A stretch of 64,000 nt of DNA, taken from NCBI GenBank assembly GCA_947253885.1, contig CAMYAO010000006.1:54770-118769 (forward strand). The letters are read 5' to 3'. Both the position numbers and the translations under genes were made by a program. Below, piece after piece: positions 19,445 through 29,215 of this stretch. Position 1 is the stretch's first letter; each line of letters begins with the position of its first letter. Origin of the DNA: an uncultured Clostridium sp. Lineage in GTDB: Bacteria > Bacillota > Clostridia > Lachnospirales > Lachnospiraceae. A model generated the notes under the pieces. The model saw only the letters and a program-made list of their open reading frames with translations, was not told the origin of the DNA and did not search any database.

Positions 19445-20920
19445 TTACTGAATTGTAGATTGAATCGGAGACGGTCCGTTGTACCATATACTGAATTTAT
19501 CTGTATTCCAGTAAGAATGGCTCCAAAGCTGTGCCCTTTGAGCATCAATTTGCTGATCGGGAGTAATTGATTTATTGAACCATGTTGCTTTTTGCCAGTC
19601 ACCGTAAGCGGAGTTAGGCATAACGATGAATTCGGTTCCCCATTTATCTTTCCAGGTTTTGTTCATCACAGCTTCTGTTCTTTCATCATTCCCTTGTGAA
19701 CGATCGAATTGGAGCGCCTGCTCTTCTGTATAGTTTTTATTGAACTTATACTCTTTTTTAGAAATCATGTCATTGATGCTGTCACCCATATACATGATTA
19801 CTTTACCGCCGATTTTGTCCATTTTTTTCTGAACTTTATTTCTACGGCTTGCTTTATCACTGGAGAAGTCACTGCCCTGAACCTGAACTCTGTAGTCACC
19901 TTTTAGGCTATATCCGCCTTCATCCATTTCAAATTTGCTCTTATCAAGTACATTCTTTTTGTAATCTAACACTTCTTTGTTGTATTTATCGCCCACCCCA
20001 TCAGACCAGTAGTGATATTCCTGTAACTTCTTGGATGGATCACTCAAATCTTTATAGTCATTAACAATACTGTCTACATGGAATCCGGCGTGTTTTAACT
20101 GCTGAACTGTTAAATCGAGTTCATAATAAGGTCTGTTGGTAATATAGTAAATTTCCACTCCCTTGCTGTAAGCATAGTTTATAAATTCCTTTGCACCCGG
20201 CACAGCATTGTCTGCAGTAGATGCAACTGCGGAGTAGTATCCACTCCAATTGTTATTATCCCAAGGAAGAAGTTTTTCTGCAACTCTGCCCTGGTTGTTT
20301 AGCAGTGCGCCTGCGATGTAGGTACTATCATCCATAAGGGTCGCATCAATATCTGTCACAATTGCAAGCTTTTTCCCGGCATTTTTAGGGTTTGCCAATG
20401 CGGCATTTAACTTTAATTTTGCAAGTTCAAAAACCTGTTTGTACATTGCGGCAACCTCAGCAGATTGTTGATAGATTACGCCACCTACGTAACTTTCCTG
20501 CTTAGCCGTTCCAGTTACCGTTTTTTCTTTAGCAGCTGCAACTTTTATTTTTTTAATCGGTACAGGTTTTACCCGTATCTGAAACTTTCTAAAATTTTTA
20601 CCATATCTTGCGGTAACAGTTGCTTTTCCCTTTCTTAATGCTTTTACAACATTCGTTTTGCCTTTTGTTCCGGTGAGTTTTACAATTTTTTTGTCACTGG
20701 TTTTCCATTTGACTTTTTTAAGTTTTGAGGCAGGAAGCCCGGTTACTGCAAAAGTAGATTTACTGCCAATATAAAGGGTATATTGGGTTGTATTGGAGTA
20801 CAGTTTCTTCTTGCTTGCAGCATATGCCTGATTGTTAGTTGACGTAAATGGCATGAATGCAATCATAACAGTTAATGCCAAAAAGCAGATAAAAAATCTA
20901 ATCTTATTAGAGATGTTCAT
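19445..20920 (-). CDS. Secreted HAD-family acid phosphatase (class B/IIIB type) with Big2-like domain
   Basis: The 491-residue precursor starts with a signal peptide (FFICFLALTVMIAFMPF, cleavage near YAAS). Residues about 40-120 form a bacterial Ig-like (Big2) domain typical of Clostridia surface proteins (VKWKTSDKKIVKL, GKATVTARYG). The rest matches the HAD phosphatase subfamily IIIB (lipoprotein e(P4)-like): VTDIDATLMD holds the nucleophile Asp (DxDxT), followed by YYITNRP (motif II) and MYMGDSINDM (acidic motif). It probably dephosphorylates nucleotides or other phosphomonoesters outside the cell. AAGGAGGAACTAT precedes ATG. Confidence 0.85.
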   Translation of the reverse strand: MNISNKIRFFICFLALTVMIAFMPFTSTNNQAYAASKKKLYSNTTQYTLYIGSKSTFAVTGLPASKLKKVKWKTSDKKIVKLTGTKGKTNVVKALRKGKATVTARYGKNFRKFQIRVKPVPIKKIKVAAAKEKTVTGTAKQESYVGGVIYQQSAEVAAMYKQVFELAKLKLNAALANPKNAGKKLAIVTDIDATLMDDSTYIAGALLNNQGRVAEKLLPWDNNNWSGYYSAVASTADNAVPGAKEFINYAYSKGVEIYYITNRPYYELDLTVQQLKHAGFHVDSIVNDYKDLSDPSKKLQEYHYWSDGVGDKYNKEVLDYKKNVLDKSKFEMDEGGYSLKGDYRVQVQGSDFSSDKASRRNKVQKKMDKIGGKVIMYMGDSINDMISKKEYKFNKNYTEEQALQFDRSQGNDERTEAVMNKTWKDKWGTEFIVMPNSAYGDWQKATWFNKSITPDQQIDAQRAQLWSHSYWNTDKFSIWYNGPSPIQSTIQ

Positions 20921-21363
20921 ATAGTTCCTCCTTATAATATGATGTCATGGTTATCGGGTTGCATTACAATCCTTTCTTTTTCGTAAGCTATGGTTCTACA
21001 ATTGTAAAAAATGAGAAAACTTTTCTTAATTTTACTGGTTATTTGATATATATTCAAGTATATAAGTAAATAAAATGAATTTTATTAATATAGAGTAAAT
21101 TCACAATGAAAAAATTAAAAAGCATTGAAATATCAGAATATTACAACATTTTTGTTAAGGTTATAACCATAATTTTTAGCTTGGATAAGAATCAATAAGA
21201 TCACCTTTCGCATCGTGGTTGTTCACAGTGTAAGAAGCTGACTGCAACAGAGATTTTTCTATGTGTACGCTTGTTTTTTGAGTAATGGTATACTAATTGC
21301 ATAAAAAAATATAAAAAAGGAAATGATTAGTTGAAAGTATATTAAATTAGGAGGAATTATTTT
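20921..21363. other. AT-rich intergenic region
   Basis: A 443-base divergent region between the phosphatase gene and the next left-to-right genes. Very AT-rich and full of stops in all frames. A TATACT at about 21288 is a possible -10 for the small ORF at 21364 but without a convincing -35. No repeat or RNA is recognised. Confidence 0.4.
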
Positions 21364-21429
21364 ATGAAAAAAAGAGTTTTGATTATGTTTTTTTGTGGAA
21401 TTAAAACGTGTGTGGAGTCCAGATACTAG
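21364..21429 (+). CDS. Tiny ORF resembling a truncated signal peptide
   Basis: Twenty-one codons (MKKRVLIMFFCG...) after a strong TTAGGAGGAATTATTTT ribosome site, ending TAG four bases before the permease pseudogene. It looks like the start of a secreted protein that was cut off; the same order (small secreted protein, then a related permease) occurs at 49.4-50.7 kb. Confidence 0.35.
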   Translation: MKKRVLIMFFCGIKTCVESRY

Positions 21430-21432
21430 AAA

Positions 21433-22011
21433 ATGAAAAAATATATCATAAAAAGAATTTTAAAAGAAAAGTCCGTTTATTTTGCGCTGCTGATCGATTG
21501 TATTTTGTCGGTTAGCAATTATTTTGTGGATATTTTTCCGTACAGATACTATGATAATTCACCTTATACCATCTGGTTTGAATCTTTTACGGCATCACAG
21601 TTTCCTAAGATCTTTCTGATGCTTCTGCCATTACTGGCAAGTATTCCATGTGCAAGATATATATATCAGAATCAGATGTCCGGGTATCTAAATCAATTTA
21701 CGGTAAGCGGAAATTAAAAAAAGTACTTCAGGGATGTATGGATTGGAAATGCGATTACGAGTGGCGTTGTAGTTACATTACCGGTTTGTTTGAATGTCTA
21801 TTTATATTTTATGATATTCTCATCCAGAAAGATTACCTTTCCGTTGGTAGACCCGCAGATTGTGGATTTTGCAAAGCCGATTACTCTGTTTCCGAAACTG
21901 TTTTATGAACATTCCTTTTTGCACATGTGTCTCTATATTTTGTTGCTGTTTATAGCAGGAGCTGTGTTAGCTTCTTTTACAATGGCACTCCTGAAAATAA
22001 AAACATTGTAG
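21433..22011 (+). pseudogene. ABC-2-type permease, frameshifted and truncated
   Basis: Two frames make one membrane protein: 21433-21717 (MKKYIIKRILKEKSVYFALL..., several TM segments) and about 21715-22011 (KKYFRDVWIGNAITSG..., then further TM segments). The shift lies in the A-rich AAATTAAAAAAAG around 21712-21724. The pattern of the cytoplasmic loop (NQMSGYLNQFTVSG before the break) parallels the intact permease at 49878 (EKKNGYIRQILSR). The 3' end runs into a class II aldolase fragment. Confidence 0.65.
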
Positions 22012-22547
22012 CTATTACCCCAAGTGGGATTTCTTACACCAGAATGCAACCGGAGGATATTGCGATTGTAGAAATGAAAGCGGATGAAACCAATGAATGG
22101 ATTGACGGAACGTATAAACCGTCATCTGAAGTTCCGATGCACACAGTAGTTATGAGAGTAAGAGAGGACGTAAATGCAACTGTTCACACACATAGTATGT
22201 ATGCAACTATTTGTGCGATGGGAGAAGATCCAGAGTTAAATCCGATTACACCTCCTCAGTGTGAGTTTACACCGGTTGGAATTGTAAGCTTTACAATGCC
22301 AGGATTCAATGACGTAGTAGATAAAGTGGTAGATGCAATTGGAGAAACGGGACGAGTTTGTCTGATAAAAAATCACGGTATGTTCTCCTGCGGAAAAGAT
22401 ATGAAGGGTGCAATGCATGCACCTATCTATACAGAAGAAATGGCACAGACAACGGTAATCGCAAAAACACTCGGAAGCTATGAACCTATGCCGAAAGAAG
22501 TAGTAGAAGCTATGCAGGCATTGATTGCCGCAGACCAGGCCGTATAA
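21993..22547 (+). pseudogene. Class II aldolase/AraD-FucA family fragment, N-terminus missing
   Basis: The frame begins abruptly at ENKNIVAITPSGISY, inside the conserved core, directly abutting the permease relic. The zinc-binding elements are present: glutamate in SSEVPMH, HTH in TVHTHSMYAT and His in KNHGMF. The N-terminal phosphate-binding GTGGNxS loop, about 40 residues, is gone and no ribosome site or start suits the remainder. The gene is therefore a deletion product fused to the permease, not a working L-fuculose/L-ribulose-phosphate type enzyme. Confidence 0.8.
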
Positions 22548-22576
22548 AATGCTTGTTCGTAATCTCTATATATACA

Positions 22577-22618
22577 AAAGGGTTTTTCACAGTCATATAG
22601 TTGTGAAAAACCTTTTTT
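22577..22618 (+). terminator. Rho-independent terminator after the aldolase fragment
   Basis: GGTTTTTCAC (22581-22590) pairs with GTGAAAAACC (22603-22612), extended by AAAA/TTTT, with a T-run to 22618. Confidence 0.85.
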
Positions 22619-22695
22619 ATTGTACAAAATTTAAAATGCTATTGGAAAAGAAATATTAAAAAAATAATCATACTATATTAATTGAAAGAAAAAGA

Positions 22696-22725
22696 TTGCC
22701 ATCTGTAAAAATGGTAAAATATATA
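22696..22725 (+). promoter_or_regulatory. Promoter of the C39-like gene
   Basis: TTGCCA (22696-22701), 18-base spacer, TATATA (22720-22725). Transcription would start near 22732, leaving a leader of about 120 bases before the gene at 22854. Confidence 0.5.
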
Positions 22726-22731
22726 AAAGGA

Positions 22732-22840
22732 GGTGCCCGTCCAAACCAATGCCACTACATTCTAACAGCCTAAGCAATGAGAGGACTATACCCTCAACTG
22801 GCTGTTGGGGAGTATAACCACTACACTTTTATATTAGGAG
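22732..22840 (+). ncRNA. Structured leader of unknown class
   Basis: A perfect stem AACAGCC/GGCTGTT (22764-22770 with 22800-22806) encloses a second stem GAGAGG/CCCTC (22779-22784 with 22791-22795). GTATA at 22812-22816 could instead pair with TATAC at 22787-22791, giving an alternative fold. CCACTACA occurs on both sides (22752-22759 and 22818-22825). A 22-codon ORF (22749-22817) spans the stems. I do not match it to a known riboswitch. The region from the terminator to the gene (22548-22853) holds nothing else. Confidence 0.45.
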
Positions 22841-22853
22841 GAGGTATTTCGGG

Positions 22854-23579
22854 ATGAAAAGAAGAAGAAAAAGAAGAAAAGTACCGGGAGTTGTATGGAT
22901 TGCAATAATTGTAGTTTTGATTTTATTTTCCAGAACTTTAACAGTTAAAAAATGGGTATTGCAGGCAAAAGGAACACCTAAAAACCTGATCGAATTAGTA
23001 GAAAGACAGCCGGAAGCATATCGATTTGCAAAACACTACAAGAAAAATAAGGGACAGAATCAGAAAATTGATGTTTCCTCAGAAGTGAAAAAAGGAACAA
23101 TACCGAGTTTTATCCAATGGGATGAACGATGGGGGTATCATTACTATGGAAGTGATTATATGGCAATAACCGGCTGTGCTCCTACTTGTCTGTCTATGGT
23201 ATACTGTGGATTAAAGGGGGATTCCGAATGGCATCCGCTGAAAATGGCGGCATGGGCACAGAGGAATCATTACTATATTAAAGGAGTAGGAACGGACTGG
23301 AGTTTTCTAAGTAGAGGTGCGAAAAAATTGGGATTGCAGGTGCAACAGATATCACCGAGCACGGAGAAGCTGAAAAAGGAGCTTTCGGATGGGAAAGTGG
23401 CAATTTGTTCTATGAAACAGGGAGACTTTACTTCGTCCGGTCATTTCATAGTTTGCTCTAAAATGGGTTGGACGGGAAAAATAACAGTGTGTGATCCTAA
23501 CAGTCTGAAAAGAAGTAAAAAAACATGGACGGCAAATCAATTGGTATCTCAGATGAAACAGATGTGGGTATATCAATAG
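22854..23579 (+). CDS. Membrane-anchored C39-like cysteine peptidase family protein
   Basis: The 241-residue protein has a basic N-terminus and one membrane segment (VVWIAIIVVLILFS), then a C39-like (Peptidase_C39_2) domain. The catalytic triad can be read as Cys in TGCAPTCLSM, His in SGHFIVC and Asp in VCDPNS. The domain faces outside the cell; members cleave or bind peptides or remain uncharacterised. Ribosome site AGGAGGAGG is followed by a slightly long spacer to ATG. The LURP-like gene follows after 15 bases, probably co-transcribed. Confidence 0.8.
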   Translation: MKRRRKRRKVPGVVWIAIIVVLILFSRTLTVKKWVLQAKGTPKNLIELVERQPEAYRFAKHYKKNKGQNQKIDVSSEVKKGTIPSFIQWDERWGYHYYGSDYMAITGCAPTCLSMVYCGLKGDSEWHPLKMAAWAQRNHYYIKGVGTDWSFLSRGAKKLGLQVQQISPSTEKLKKELSDGKVAICSMKQGDFTSSGHFIVCSKMGWTGKITVCDPNSLKRSKKTWTANQLVSQMKQMWVYQ

Positions 23580-23594
23580 AAAAGGAGCTTTTGG

Positions 23595-24080
23595 ATGGCA
23601 AAGTTTTATATTAAACAGAAGGTATTTTCTTGGAAAGATCGCTTTTCCATAAAAAATGAAGAGGGAGAAGAAATCTATTTTGTAGAAGGAGAATTATTTT
23701 CTCTGGGGAAAAAACTTCATGTATATGACAGAAACGGGGAGGAAGTGATTTTTATTCAACAAAAAATATGGAGTCTTATGCCACGATTTTATATTTATGT
23801 TGGGGAGTATCAGGTGGCGGAAGTGGTAAAGAAATTTACTTTTCTGTATCCGGAATATCATATTGACGGTTTGGATTGGAAGGTAAGCGGAAAAATCATG
23901 AGTCATGAATACTCGGTCTTTCAGCATTCCGAGGAAATAGCGACCATAAAAAAAGCATGGTTTACGTGGGGAGACAGCTATGAAATCGATATAGCAGATA
24001 CAGTAGAGCAAAAGTATGTGTTGGCAGTTGTGTTGGTAATTGATTGTGCCTTGGAAGGTCAAAACAGTTCCAGATCATAA
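23595..24080 (+). CDS. LURP-one-related (Tubby-like fold) protein
   Basis: A 161-residue protein starting MAKFYIKQKVFSWKDRFSIK, followed by repeated beta-strand pairs (YFVEGELFSLGKKLHVYD, RFYIYVGEYQVAEV) typical of the LURP-one-related family (YxjI-like). Family members are beta-barrels with a central hydrophobic helix; biochemical role in bacteria is unknown. AAAGGAGCTTTTGG precedes ATG and the spacing to the C39-like gene suggests an operon. It ends about 140 bases before the symporter gene. Confidence 0.8.
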   Translation: MAKFYIKQKVFSWKDRFSIKNEEGEEIYFVEGELFSLGKKLHVYDRNGEEVIFIQQKIWSLMPRFYIYVGEYQVAEVVKKFTFLYPEYHIDGLDWKVSGKIMSHEYSVFQHSEEIATIKKAWFTWGDSYEIDIADTVEQKYVLAVVLVIDCALEGQNSSRS

Positions 24081-24221
24081 GAAAACTGACAATATGGAGC
24101 GGATGAGATTCCATCAGAAAAATACGGCTTAAAAAAACTTTTCTTTTTGGGGAAAATAGGGTAAACTAGAAAGAGTTTAGTGCATAAAAGTGCTAAAGTC
24201 GAAAAGGGGAGAGAAAAGTAT

Positions 24222-25697
24222 ATGAAAGAACGTGAAAAGTTTGGGACCAGATTGGGCTTTATTCTGGTTTCCGCCGGCTGTGCGATCGGTCTTGGAAATG
24301 TATGGAAGTTTCCGTATATTTGTGGGAAGTATGGTGGAGCAGCATTTATTGTAATGTATTTAGTATTTTTATTGATTTTGGGATTTCCGATATTGATCAG
24401 CGAATTTGCGATTGGTAGAGGCAGTCAAAAAGGACCGAGTCAGGCATATAAGACATTGGAGCCGCGAGGAACTTCATGGCACCATTTTAAATGGATGAGC
24501 ATATTGGGTTCTTATCTGTTGATGATGTTCTATACAATGGTTGCCGGATGGATGTTGTACTATGCATACATGGAGATGTCGGGAAAGCTGAGAGGATTGG
24601 GAAAAGCCGGTGTATCCGCTGCATTTGATCAGATGAAGCAATCGCCCGGAACTATGATGTTATGGATGGCAATTACAATTGTGATCTCGTTCGGAGCATG
24701 TGCATTGGGATTGAATAATGGAGTAGAGAAGATTACGAAAGTAATGATGACCTTACTGATTCTTCTGATGATCGTATTGGTACTTCATTCCGTTACCATG
24801 AAAAATGCATTTGCCGGAGTTCGCTTTTATTTAGTGCCGGATTTTGCACTTGTGAAAAAAGAAGGGATCGGAACTGCCGTTTTTGCGGCTATGACACATG
24901 CCTTCTTTACACTCAGTATCGGTATCGGTGCAATGGAAATCTTCGGTTCTTATTTGGATAAGGATCGGACTTTGTTGGGAGATGCCACCTCTGTTATTGT
25001 ACTGGATACCCTTGTTGCGCTTATGGCAGGCTTCATCATTATACCGGCATGTTTTGCATTCGGTGTACAGCCGGATGCCGGACCTTCGCTGTTGTTTATT
25101 ACATTGCCGAATGTGTTTAACAGCATGGCGGGAGGCAGGATCTGGGGAGCCGCATTTTTTGTGTTTATGTCATTTGCGGCATTGTCTACAGTAATTGCCG
25201 TGTTTGAAGAGATCATATCATTTTTTACCGATACAGAAAAATTCACAAGAAAGCAGGCAGTTCGTATCAATATTCCGCTGATATTTGTGTTGTCTATCCC
25301 TGCAGTACTGGGATTTAATCTATTGGCACATATTCAGCCGATGGGAGTCGGTTCCAATATCATGGATATAGAAGACTTTTTGGTATCCTATAATTTGTTG
25401 CCACTGGGTTCTATGATAGCGGTTTTATTCTGTGTCAAGAAAAACGGCTGGGGATTCGATTACTTTTTACAAGAGGTAAATACCGGAGAAGGAAAGCATT
25501 TTCCAAAAGGGATCCGATTTTATATGACTTATATTTTGCCGCTCATTATAACGGTAGTATATCTGAAGGGATATTATGACACCTTTGCGCCGATGGGAAA
25601 ACAAACTCTGATCGGCTGGATGTGTGTGGCAGTATTGTTTATCGTATTGATTTTTACAGTAGCATTCCGAACAGGAAGGAAAAGAACAGTAAGTTAA
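24222..25697 (+). CDS. Sodium-dependent symporter, SNF (neurotransmitter:sodium) family
   Basis: A LeuT-fold transporter of about 491 residues with TM1 signature SAGCAIGLGNVWKFPY (unwound helix forming the Na+ and substrate sites), TM3 region and FGAMEIFGSYL-like TM6 region (GIGAMEIFGSYL). It probably imports amino acids (tryptophan, tyrosine or other hydrophobic residues are typical), but the substrate is not readable. An upstream in-frame ATG at 24180 lacks a ribosome site; GGGGAGAG before 24222 and the conserved start MKEREKFGTRLGF favour 24222. Intact, unlike the MFS gene downstream. Confidence 0.9.
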   Translation: MKEREKFGTRLGFILVSAGCAIGLGNVWKFPYICGKYGGAAFIVMYLVFLLILGFPILISEFAIGRGSQKGPSQAYKTLEPRGTSWHHFKWMSILGSYLLMMFYTMVAGWMLYYAYMEMSGKLRGLGKAGVSAAFDQMKQSPGTMMLWMAITIVISFGACALGLNNGVEKITKVMMTLLILLMIVLVLHSVTMKNAFAGVRFYLVPDFALVKKEGIGTAVFAAMTHAFFTLSIGIGAMEIFGSYLDKDRTLLGDATSVIVLDTLVALMAGFIIIPACFAFGVQPDAGPSLLFITLPNVFNSMAGGRIWGAAFFVFMSFAALSTVIAVFEEIISFFTDTEKFTRKQAVRINIPLIFVLSIPAVLGFNLLAHIQPMGVGSNIMDIEDFLVSYNLLPLGSMIAVLFCVKKNGWGFDYFLQEVNTGEGKHFPKGIRFYMTYILPLIITVVYLKGYYDTFAPMGKQTLIGWMCVAVLFIVLIFTVAFRTGRKRTVS

Positions 25698-25738
25698 ATA
25701 TTTCACTTTTGCAACAAAAAAGAGAATATATAGCAGAA

Positions 25739-26968
25739 ATGAAACAAGGTTTTTTCAATTAGCAATGTTTTTTTGTTTGGTCGGATTTTCTATTGACGGT
25801 TTGAACATTGTAGCACCTGCCTTTGCAAAGGCGAGCGGAGTTGATTACGCAACCGTGCTCAGTATGTCAACGGTTGCCGGTCTGATCGGTGTGCTTGCAT
25901 ACATTGTAATCGAACAGATTAATATTAAAGTGGAATACAGATTATTGTGTGGTGTGTGTCTGCTGGGGGCAGGTATTTCCTATTTCTTCTGGGGAAGAAC
26001 TACCACTTTGGTTTCTTATACAGTTGCAATGACCTTAGTAACCTGCTTTATTAACGGTGCGGCTTATATCGGTGGCAATATTTTGATTGCAACATGGTTC
26101 CCTAAGAAAAAAGGGATTGTAAACGGTATTACTACAATAATCTGGCATCCGCATTATATGTTCCTTTGATCTCTATATTGATTGCAGCATTCGGTTTTCC
26201 GGGTGGAATGGCAAGAGCAAGTATTATTGCAATTGTATTAGGTTTTATAGGACTGATTTTTATCCGTTCTACCCTGCAGGAAACAGGAATCTATCCGGAT
26301 AATGTTACCAAAGAAGTATATGAGAGAGAGTATGCGACAGACGAAGAAGAGGGCAAAGATCCTTGAACAATCGGAAAGCTGTTGAAAACAAAAGAATTAT
26401 GGTTATGTGCAGTAATCATCGGCATTAATCAGTTGGTAACTACCGGTGTTATGAGTCAGTTGGTAGTAAGAAATATCGGTTTGGGCCTGACACAGACACA
26501 GGCGGTAAGTTTGATGACAGTGTGTGCACTGATCGGATTGGTCGGTTCCTATGCATTTGATGCATTTGATCAGAAGCTCGGTGTAAAAAAGCAATGGTAA
26601 TGTATTTAGTATGGTATTGTGTAGCACTTGGAGTAAACTGTACAGATACAAAAATCGGTGTTTATATATCTGTTGCAATGATCGGTATTGCAATCGGAGC
26701 GACAGCGAACTTTATTGTATCGTTACCGGCATCTGTTTTCGGGCGTCATGGATTTAGCGTAGTAAATGCGGTATTCTTCCCATTGATGGAAATTGTGCTA
26801 ATGATGAATTACATCGTAAATGCAGCAGCTTTGAAAATTACCGGAAGCTTAAGAGGTGCTTATATGGTATATATCGGACTGCTGATATTAAACATTGTTT
26901 TGATCAGTCTGACCAATGTAAGAAAATACAACAAGGATTATGCAGTAGAAGATCAGCTGATCCGTTAG
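25739..26968 (+). pseudogene. MFS transporter (OFA-like), multiply disrupted
   Basis: Four open segments in different frames make one 12-TM carrier of the oxalate:formate antiporter-like type: 25765-26169, 26166-26366, 26382-26600 and 26594-26968. Lesions seen: a one-base loss near 25748 that separates the ATG at 25739 from the body (MKQ.FFQLAMFF), a shift near 26140, an in-frame TGA at 26364-26366 (GKDP*TIGK) and a shift near 26590. GKDPWTIGK would be restored by TGG. Substrate unknown. Confidence 0.85.
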
Positions 26969-27472
26969 CTGGAAATAAAATTCGGATAACAAAAGCGAGG
27001 CAGAAATGTCTCGCTTTTTTGTAGAAAAACTATTTTTTATTGTGAAAGGAATGCCGTATTGCTTGATTTTTCTGGATATAGTAGAGGCATTCAGATTCAA
27101 TTTTTCTCCGGCATCTCTTAAAGAATTGGAGTTTTGTAAAGTCTTTTCCAAAAGACGTCGCTCAAAATGCTCTACCGCTTCATTGAAATTAAAGGAGTCC
27201 AAATCGGCATCTTCATTGGAAAGTGCCGGAAGATCCAAAATGCTTCGCAATACGCCGTCTGCAATGGAACCGTCCGTAAGTGCACATAAAACCAGGTATT
27301 CCATCAGATTTTCCAATTCACGAATATTTCCCGGCCAGTCATATTCCTGTAGATATTCGTATTGCAGAGGGGATAAGAGAAGTTCTTTTTTATATTTTTT
27401 GGAAAAGATGGTAATGAAGTGATCACAAAGTCTGGTAATGTCTTCGGTGCGTTCCCTGAGAGGGGATATTTA
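26888..27472 (-). pseudogene. Sigma-54-dependent activator, C-terminal fragment
   Basis: The frame carries the end of an AAA+ sigma-54 interaction domain (PLRERTEDI, YDWPGNIRELENL) and a Fis-type helix-turn-helix (LRDAGEKLNLNASTISRKIKQYGI). Sensor domain, Walker boxes and the GAFTGA loop are missing: the fragment starts about 30 bases after the stop of the upstream dehydratase pseudogene. Its stop is also displaced, since the frame runs through the terminator hairpin into the MFS relic, which suggests a further 3' lesion. It probably once controlled the adjacent dehydratase or transporter with RpoN. Confidence 0.8.
26991..27018. terminator. Bidirectional terminator
   Basis: AAAAGCGAG (26991-26999) pairs with CTCGCTTTT (27010-27018), with A- and T-runs on the two sides. 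It separates the MFS relic from the convergent regulator fragment. Confidence 0.8.
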
Positions 27473-27500
27473 TTAAAAAAGTAGTATAAATGAAATAAGC

Positions 27501-28952
27501 TTATTCTGTAATGTGGGCAATGGATTTTGCAAGTAATTTCTTTTGATCTAAATTGCCCTGACGTGAAATCATAATTCTCTGAGCCTGAGGAGAACCGGCG
27601 CCGTGAAGGGATTCGGTACGGTAACCTACGGCAGCTGTTCCCAAGGTCAGATTTTCAATCAGTCGTAAAATTCTCAGTCGATTTTCCGTAGATACATTGT
27701 TCACGCCACGGAAGTATTTATCGATTACCGGACCGATATCTGTACTCTTTAAGTCTTTTTCAGACGGAGCAGTCACTACGATACCTCCGGCAATATCTTC
27801 TGCCAGTCTGGCAATCTCATATGGAAAACGGGTTACATTCTGCTTGCAGACATTTGTAAGTAGCAGATTGATCAGATAATTGCCGGAAGGAGTTGCCTTT
27901 CCTTCAGCGGAACAGGCAATACCGTAGCAATAAAGTGTTTCGTTTAAGTGTGTCATTTCGATCAGCTTGTCTTTGATATGAGAAGCTTTTGCAGTCCCGT
28001 TAAATTCTGCAGCTACGGCAGCGGCATCGATCAATACATCACCGACACCTACTTTACATCCGCCATAAGACTGTCTGTGATAGCCGACGAAACGTTCTAC
28101 TAAAACACCTTCAAATTCAGTTTCTCTATTTAAGAAAATCCGGTCATTCGGAATAAAGACATCATCAAATACTACCAGTGTTTCTACTCCGCCGAATTCT
28201 GTATTTCCGACATCAATTGAGGAATTTTCCAGTTTTCTGATATCACAGGATTGGCGATCGACAATCTGATAAATTCCTTTTTCATCCATTGGACAGGAAA
28301 AAGCAACGGCGTAGTCTTTGTCTGCATCTCACATTGCAATGGTCGGCATTACGATAATCTCATGGGAGTTGGTGCTGCCGGTCTGGTGTGCTTTTGCACA
28401 TCGAATAACAATACCGTCCGCACGACGTTCTACCACATGCAAAAATAAATTGGGGTTTGCCTGTTCATGAGGTGCCTTGGAACGGTCTCCTTTCGGATCG
28501 GTCATAGCACCGTCTACGGTCAAGTCTTTTTCCTGACAGTATTTTAGATAGGTGATGAAGTTTTGATGATAGTGAGTACCATGTTTTTGATCGCAGTCGT
28601 AGGTGGTGCTGAAGACTGCATTGAATGCATCCATTCCGACGTATCTCTGAAAACAGGCCGCTGTTTTCTGTCCCAGAAGTCGTTGTATTTTGACTTTATT
28701 TCTCAAATCGATGGTATTTTCATGAATGTGCATAAAGCGGTTGACTGTCTCTCTGGTATAAGGGGAGGTTGCTGTCATCAACTCCTGATATTCCGACTGC
28801 TGCGCCAGATCATAGGTCATGCGTACAGAGTTCAGAGATGGTCTGAGGATTGGATGCTCTGTCGGATTGTCTATTTTTTCTCCAAACATGTAAATCTGCA
28901 TGTTCATGTTTTTAATACTTTCTATGTATTGTTCTCCTGTCATTGATGCCAT
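27501..28952 (-). pseudogene. abfD: 4-hydroxybutyryl-CoA dehydratase/vinylacetyl-CoA isomerase, interrupted
   Basis: A 484-codon frame interrupted by TGA at 28329-28331 (PTIAM*DADKDY). The rest matches the flavin and [4Fe-4S] dehydratase of 4-hydroxybutyrate/aminobutyrate fermentation. The cluster ligands known from the Clostridium enzyme are Cys99, Cys103, His292 and Cys299. Here the first Cys (ACFQRY) and the HRQSYGGC pair are present, but the position of the second Cys is Tyr. That is a second lesion independent of the stop codon. Start at 28952 after GAAAGGAGTCC. No electron or CoA-transfer partner genes lie nearby. Confidence 0.85.
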
Positions 28953-29215
28953 TATTAGGACTCCTTTCGTACAAACGTTTTTGTATTTATATCTGAATAT
29001 GTCGCAAAATTCATACCAAGTTAAATCTGTTTTAAATAAAGGAAATAGAGTATTTCCGTTTCCGTATTGCAACAAAAGAAGGAAAATATTTTCCGATGTG
29101 GAACAGTTTCAGCAAAAATCGAATGTAAAAGGCTTCCAGGCAGAGGAGAAAGAGACAGAGAAATGAGATGATTTATGCAATTAAATTTATAGCAGGAAAG
29201 AATGGAGGACAGATC

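Noticed and set aside
22732..22840. End of an IS200/IS605-type or IscB-associated element (omega-RNA-like) on the minus strand
   Set aside because: A GCCAGTTGA-like run invites this, but there is no tnpB, iscB or tnpA in the flanks and I cannot verify the fold; kept only as an unclassified structured leader.
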